A DNA stretch of 64,000 nt from positions 11,780,001 to 11,844,000 of the forward strand of contig CM114272.1 in NCBI GenBank assembly GCA_050084515.1, in the 5' to 3' direction. The translations under genes were made by a program, and so were the position numbers. The notes under the pieces are model-generated. The model was not told the origin of the DNA and ran no database searches. It worked only from the letters and a program-made list of their open reading frames with translations. This document shows, one piece after another, positions 57,867 to 64,000 of this stretch. Source of the stretch: Blasia pusilla (taxonomy: Eukaryota; Marchantiophyta; Marchantiopsida; Blasiales). Positions within the stretch are counted from its first letter, which is position 1, and each line of letters begins with the position of its first letter.

Positions 57867-59224
57867 CTCTTCTTAGAGTGGCAATTTTTATCTAAGTGTT
57901 GTGTGGTAAGAAATTTTTTTCCCAAATAAAAGAATATACTCCTTTAAGAAGATAAATGAAGAAATGAAATGAAAAAATACTAGTTAATCTTATAATGAAC
58001 ACAAAAGGAAAAATGAAATGCAAACTATATGAAGCCTCGCAAAAAATCTATATTACTATTGGAGAATGCTTCTTTGATTTTTGAACTCCTCTCCTCTTGG
58101 CACCTTGCCCTTTAGGCCAAAACACGGTTCCATTTTAACTATTAAGATCATTCCAAATTAAATTAAGAGGCCAATTAGACCTTAAATGTTTATTAAACCT
58201 CCAATACAGGTCATTTGTTTTTCTTCTCTTCATCTAACTTATCCACCTAAATATCATCTTCTGAGCTATTTAGTAATTAGAATTTATTCCCTCTCAAAAC
58301 ATTGCACACAAATTTAATCATTAACTATGAAATAATTATGGTTCTAATTACCATGTTGAAAACATTTTTTGTTCCGCCCTCCCAAAGCCCCGAGCCAGAG
58401 AAGGGGGAAGTTGAGAGGAGAATTAGTTATTACACTTGTATGAAGGACGCATGGGTAGGTTAGATAGCGAGGAAAAAAAAAATCAATTGTATGAGAGGCA
58501 GTAACAAGTGTGATTATTAAAACTCGGGATGTCCACCCGTAAGCTAGGGGTCTTTTTATGAGCCCTAAAATTAACGGCCACCTTTGTTAAATCTATCTTC
58601 TATACACTAAGTGTATAGAGGATGCAATTGTCACTAAACTTCTCTCAAAAATACTTTTGGAACCTTAACTGGGTCTGAAAATTGATGAAGAGAGTGAAGT
58701 TATTAATCTGGAATCGATTTTAGAAATTTATTGTGCACGGCTCTCGCCACGTGTCCTGCTCGGAGTTTTATCGCGGAGGACGCGATTGTGTTGCTAGTGA
58801 TGTTTTGTAGGTGGAGGGATTTGAGTAGTGGAAGGTCAGACGATTCGCGCTTTGGTGGGAGGACGGGACGGTGAAGGCACTCTAAAGCTGTGGTGTAGTC
58901 ACGCAATCCGGTTGAAACTGGATCAAGTATTCACAGAGCGAAGTGGAAGGTGTCTGTGCTTGTGGAGGTGAGGGATATTCTTGGTCTTGTGTGCTTGCAA
59001 ATATTTTCTTCGTCCGAGTGTTGAATGTTGGAGTGAGAATCTTTCACTTGTGAAACCGGCTCCCTTTTCAAATCATTCAAATAAGGCCTGTCTAGTTTTT
59101 GTTTTTTTCTGCGTCCAAGTGAATCTTAGTTAACTCGAAGTCCACTAAATTGATTGGAATATAAGTGAATCGTGATTCAGGTGTGTCAAAGGGAGGTTGA
59201 AGTCGGTTCCTGTGCGCTACTGCG
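57867..59224. other. Spacer with a Helitron 5' end, then likely 5' UTR of the SPOUT1-like gene
   Basis: TCTATATTACTATTGGAG at 58047 is a Helitron 5' end; no 3' end was found. From about 58700 the base composition becomes more balanced and CpG-containing, consistent with the promoter and leader of the next gene. Confidence 0.4.
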
Positions 59225-62200
59225 ATGCCTCTTAAAGCAGAGGACAATCCTGCTGGAGGCAGGAGCTACACCTTGAGCATGGCGGTCGCTGGCTCTATCA
59301 TCGACAACACCATGTCTCTGGAGCTTGCCACCTTGGTGTGTAGTTTGTTCCTCTTCCTTGGTTTTGCCTCGGCATATGACAGCAAAGTGAGGTCGAGGCA
59401 GCGATGCATGTATGGCTTGAAAAAATGTATGCTGGGGCTCTAGCGCATTGGAAGCTTCATGTCTTCAGTGCACAATATTAGGAATAATAAGTCCGAATTA
59501 GGGGCTTACGTGTTCCTGTTACCTCACGGTGAATCGTATAAGAACTCCCGGTCAATCTTCGTGATTGCCAAGGCATGCCGCCAATCCCGAAGCAAATGCA
59601 TAGCCTCGCAGTATCATGGGGAGGAGTAACAGACGGCAATTAGAATCCTACGAACAATTGCCTCTTTGCCTTATCGAGTTTCTGGAAGATCTTTTGTTTG
59701 CCCTGAAGATATGCTTACCGCAATGCATGCAGGTGCTGCCGTACGCTTTCAGCTGGCCGGGCAGATAGCACGAGCAGCTGCAATATTCAGAATTGATGAG
59801 GTAGGCTCAGTCCTCATTACAGTAGAGATGGAAGAGACTGTTTCCTATCGGGCCAAATGCCTGACTCCTAAAGAACCGAGTGTTCTTCCTCGTAGATATG
59901 TCCATCTTAGCGGTTAGTTTTGGACCGAGTCTGAGGCTTGAACAAACAAGTCTCAATGACACTCTTGTCTGAAAATAGGGACAGCTTGTAACCTTATCGA
60001 AGGAAATCATTTAAAATTGTTGTATATCGTGAGTAGTTGTTTATTGATGTCTTCTACGAGAATCCATGTTCTGGTGTGTTTTCCCATATTTGTAGTGACG
60101 CTTGGAACAGATTGTTGTGTATGATGATAGTGATGCAGCTGCAAAACTCTCTGCAAAGGCCAGAAGATGGAGTGATGTTCCAGCTGATACTGGTGGTGCT
60201 TTCTTGGCAAGGGTTTTGCAATACCTTGAAACACCTCAGTACTTACGCCGAGCGTTGTACCCCATGCACAAAAGCCTTCGCTATGTGGTGTGTGATCAAA
60301 GCCTTGAAATGCAAATGTTATTTTGATCTAGACGTTTTTAAGTCTTGCGAAGGCTTGGGGTTGTCATTCTGTAGTGATAATGGATTCTAGGAAGATGAAA
60401 TTGTTTGCTTTCTTCCTTTTTGGCATGATGGCTTTTGACCTTGCAGTCAGTCATAATACTTCAGTCAGTTGATGACGTGTATTTGAGATTTTTGTCAAAT
60501 ATGCTTGAAGGTCCTTACACACTTTTTGTGAGCGTCGTAAACATTTAGAATTGTTTGTTGCTTGTGTGGGCACTTCAAGGGACTTCTGCCACCCCTAGAT
60601 CCTCCACATCATCTTCGCCAGGCGGAGTGGCTACCATATCGTGAAGGTTGTCCTGATTTTCTCTCCAAGTAGGCTTGTTTGCAATTCAAGTTCATGTAGT
60701 TGAATCCACATCTGCTTAGGCCAAGTCTATTTGAGTTGTTATTGTTTTGTTTCTCTATATGTCCATCTGCCAATTTATTGTGGTAGTGAGTTTAGTACGT
60801 ACAGAGGCAATCTACAATAAGACAAGGTCTTGGTGGAAGTACACACCTGATACCCTAACTTTTCACTTGTGGATCTGAAAGTTTGAGATCTTAAAGTCAT
60901 GTTTATACTGTAGCAAATGTAGATTGAAATATGCAAGTGATGCGGGAAAGGGACAAAGCTGACAAAGTGTCTGGGCACGGCGCAGGAGTTGTTCTAGAGA
61001 AACTTACCGAAGATGGGCAAGGATCACTTGTCAACGTTGGTCTGGTCAAGGTTTACATCAGATAATCACTTTCAAAGTTATTTTTACAAGATGAAGTTAT
61101 ATTGTTGTTCCTTCTGCTTGTAGGAATATTTTCGTTCTGTTAATTTTGTAGTGCAGGCTTTTCATGAAGTGGGTGCTAGGTTCAATACCTTAGGGCAAGA
61201 ATTCGGGCTAGTTGGACAACGAAGGTTGGGCCATATCCTGGTGGATCTTCTGGATGCTTGCAGAAAATTAACAATGTGTAAGAGCGTCTGGCTTGAGATT
61301 AATGATGAGACACTGTCATGGCCCAGGATGTTGCAATCTTACCAATCATAAAGCCTGGCACTCGGGTCACTGTGGCAATGGGGTCCAAACAGAATTTTCA
61401 TAAATTATGTGGTATTATTCTGCTACTTAGTCGAACTCTACATTCTTTGGTACTTGCTCATGCATATCTAAGCTCTTTACTACACTATCTAACTTATCTG
61501 ACTGGGATCCCCAATAGATGTCACTTAGCAGTGGAGCAGTTATGGGCAGTAAGTCTACGTTACTGAACATGTTGAACAGTTTCTGGTGTTACTAGCTCAG
61601 CAATGTCAGTATACACTTTTGCTCTTTGTGTTGTGAATTTTGCACAGGTGACAAGGGACTGACTAGAAGTTTCATCCCCATCATCACATGAGGTGCAGGA
61701 CTTAAGTAGTTGTTCACTCCTCCTTGTTTTGCGAATCAAGGGGATTGCCCGTCCTGAACTGATCTTAATTTGGGCTCCCAAACAAGCAGTTCCTTGGAAG
61801 TAGTTCTTCAGTTCTGCTTGTTAAGGATATACAGTCAAGAGACATTGACATTTTCATGGCTTCCTGAATGCGGTCTTGCTGTGAAGATTCTCCCACTGCT
61901 TTGGTTATGGTACCCACAAATGGTTTCTCATCTTGATTCCACAGTTCGGGCCCTGTAGGGAGCTTTGTGGCTGTCACAATCTCTTTAACCTTTTTAGTCC
62001 AAGATTTGGCATGTCTCAGAGGCCTGCTTTGGTTCCAAGTGGTCCATATCAATACGTTAGGATAGCGATAGGAGTCCATTGCCTCCAGCTACCTCCGCCA
62101 ATTCAACTTTTTGAAGTCACTTCCAGGGTTTCCACTCCGAGTTCTGGTCTCAATCCAACCTTGGCAGTTGGTGAGGAAGCTGACGTCATACCTCGAAACG

Positions 62201-63861
62201 CTTTCATCTGCACAGCTTCAAGCCTGTCCCTTTGTTTGGTGGTGGCATTCCGCACTGCAGCACCAGAGTCCAGTGAGGGGTGAATGGTGTACTCATTCAG
62301 TAGCACCTGCCATAGCCTTGTGACAATAGACCCTACACCCTGATTGGACTGTGCTAGATGACAAAAGAGAGTATGTGTGGGAGACTCTTTTCTATGAAGG
62401 TAGCACTTTTGGAAGTGAAAGGCGGTTCCTTAAAATTTAGAGTCAATGGACCAAATCTTGTCACACCCAGTTTTGTTTTTGTATGAGGGTTAGAGGTTTT
62501 GGGTAAAGATTTTCTTTTCAGGCTACAAAATTACTTTTCCTTTAAGTACTGTGATCAGATGGCTAGAAGAGCAAATGGTTTTGAATAACCTTGTTTATCA
62601 GGGAGGAAGCTGAAAGCAGTGCCACCTTCAGAGCCACGAGAGAAATCGGGATTGTACTGGGGTTACTCTGTGCGCTTGGTCTCACGATTTAGTGACGTTT
62701 TCACGGGATGCCCTTTTCAGGTAAATATAGTTACGAGTTCAAATTTAAGGTTTTTGTGAGTATTTACTGTCTTCTGAAAGAATGCTTTCGAATCAGAACA
62801 TCTTGTGGTCAAATGGAGTTTGTACAGGATGGTTATGATTACAGCATTGGAACTTCGGAGCATGGAGAGAAGACCAACTCTGCTGATTTGGTTATACCAG
62901 CCTTCAAGTAAGGGGCTTTAGGTTTTATGTTTTGGCTAGGCATGTCTCTGGGGTTTGGGGTTGTGAACTTGTAATCACTTGTATGCACTGTCTATGCAGT
63001 TCTGTAATTTTTGATGGAGTAGATTAGGCGAAGAATGAACAGTAGCACCTACCCTGCAGTTGAGAGGAAGTTGTGGGTGTGGTGTGGACTGAGTACATTC
63101 TTTGATGAGCAAGGTACAGTTTCAAGGAACAAAAACCTGCCATGACCTGTAGCCAAAACTATTGATGCCTCTTTAGACGATTCTTATAACCCTGAGCTTA
63201 TGCCTCCTACACTGTGCCAGGCATCTGCTCATCGTCTTTGGTGGTGTGACTGGGCTAGAATTTACTTTGAAGCAAGACTCCAGTCTCCAGGTAATGAATG
63301 AATGAATTAAGTGATTTGTTGTCCACGGCCAGAAGGATGAAGGGACTTGATTTTCACGAATTGTGCAACAATCTCGTATGGAGTGGGTTGAACTGTTCTT
63401 GTGTCCGGATCTTGATATTTTTCAAAGTTAGATATCTTGCTCCAAACTAGGGTTTTTATATGGTTTAAGGTGGCTCTCTTTAATTATGCAGGTGGAGGAA
63501 GTTGGGTACTTATTTGATACATATCTAAATGTTTGTCCAGAACAAGGCAGCAGAACCATCCGGACAGAGGTATGGAGTCACTGTGTCACATCATAGTTTG
63601 GTCAACTTTTTGAGAAGCTCCAACAAAGGAGTTATGGGGTTCTCCGTATTCAGCTCTTCCTGGAATTTATGCACAATTTGGATATAATTTAGCTTGTGGT
63701 GTTGGGTAAGTTTCCACCTGTGCAGCATTTAAATATATCCACATTTGAGTCTATACTCATGGACCAATGTCATCGCAATTCTGCAGGAGGCTATTCTGAT
63801 TTCTTTACAATTTCTTCAAAATTCCATTCAGCAAGCATGCCTCTCAACACCAACCCGATGA
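59225..63861 (+). CDS. SPOUT1: SPOUT1/C9orf114-like SPOUT-fold RNA methyltransferase, 11 exons, about 335 residues
   Basis: Exons: 59225-59335, 59753-59800, 60111-60287, 60580-60646, 60938-61050, 61327-61411, 62617-62720, 62828-62907, 63221-63290, 63492-63569, 63787-63861. Phases agree and the total is 1008 nt. The family is a trefoil-knot SAM-dependent methyltransferase; the human member is also called CENP-32. Clear landmarks are RSYTLSMAVAGSIIDN, LAGQIARAAAIFRIDE, ARVLQYLETPQYLR, GLLPPLDPPHHLR, an OB-like central part ending PGTRVTVAMG, SGLYWGYSVRL, DGYDYSIGTSEHG, HLLIVFGGVTGLE, and CPEQGSRTIRTE followed by EAILISLQFLQ. The knot region and its C-terminal signature are complete. The N terminus is shorter than in animals, so an upstream exon may be missed. 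Exon 7 could start at 62617 or 62620. The gene looks functional. Confidence 0.9.
61560..62345 (-). mobile_element. LINE (non-LTR) 3' fragment in intron 6 of the SPOUT1-like gene
   Basis: Minus-strand frames give TTKQRDRLEAVQMKAFRG with SSPTAKVGLRPELGVETLEV, the C-terminal RT region of a LINE, followed 500 bp downstream by QLLKSCTSCDDGDETSSQ...CAKFTTQRAK, a cysteine-containing tail common in these ORFs. It is opposite in direction to the host gene. Frames are broken by stops. The left part (62290-62345) matches the small fragment at 35.4 kb. Confidence 0.6.
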
Positions 63862-64000
63862 CTTGTCCTTCAGTCACAGATGCGAGTTATTGGTATCATT
63901 GTACTGTGCTCTATCCATTCTACCTGAATAGGTTATCTAACATCCTTGACTAGGCCAAGATTCCATTCACTAGCTCATCATGAGTACAATGAAGTTTTTG

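Noticed and set aside
57595-57867. 90-residue Leu-Ser repeat protein
   Set aside because: Again a shadow of the GA microsatellite in a solo LTR.

Overview
This is a window of plant-type nuclear DNA. It holds two intron-rich host genes inside a dense bed of decayed transposons. Support for a streptophyte host comes from a plant-type coiled-coil gene with 19 short exons, a SPOUT-type RNA methyltransferase gene, Helitron ends with CTAG-T termini, Ty3/Gypsy elements, and a fragment of a mitochondrial group II intron reverse transcriptase. A bryophyte-grade plant or charophyte alga fits best, but the sequence alone does not fix the species.

Layout. 1-5.1 kb: Helitron ends, a minisatellite, and a CpG-rich block with a diverged 348-bp tandem duplication. 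5.1-20.7 kb: three damaged copies of one Ty3/Gypsy superfamily (elements 1 and 2 on the minus strand, element 3 on the plus strand), with a solo LTR nested in element 3. 20.7-24.4 kb: a different Gypsy element with its 3' LTR. 24.9-26.5 kb: an orphan gag fragment of the first family. 28.6-37.05 kb (minus): coiled-coil host gene. 37.9-46 kb: AT-rich DNA without recognised genes, holding a 94-nt near-perfect hairpin and several Helitron ends. 46.3-48 kb: an LTR fragment and a nuclear copy of mitochondrial group II intron RT. 48.4-57.0 kb (plus): element 4, the longest copy of the main family, followed by a second solo LTR at 57.3-57.9 kb. 59.2-63.9 kb (plus): SPOUT1-like host gene with a LINE fragment in its largest intron.

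The main discovery is the domain order of the dominant Gypsy family: Gag - aspartic protease - C5 cytosine DNA methyltransferase - RT - RNase H - integrase - PHD finger. The methyltransferase (motifs I, IV, VI, VIII and IX/X, in unpermuted order) is seen in elements 3 and 4. The PHD finger is seen in all four copies and is intact in element 2. The element therefore carried a DNA-methylation writer and a likely histone-tail reader in one polyprotein. Every copy here is broken by stops, frameshifts or truncation. The LTRs also have an odd architecture: a copy of their last ~126-136 bp sits just upstream of the 3' LTR, in two diverged subfamilies.
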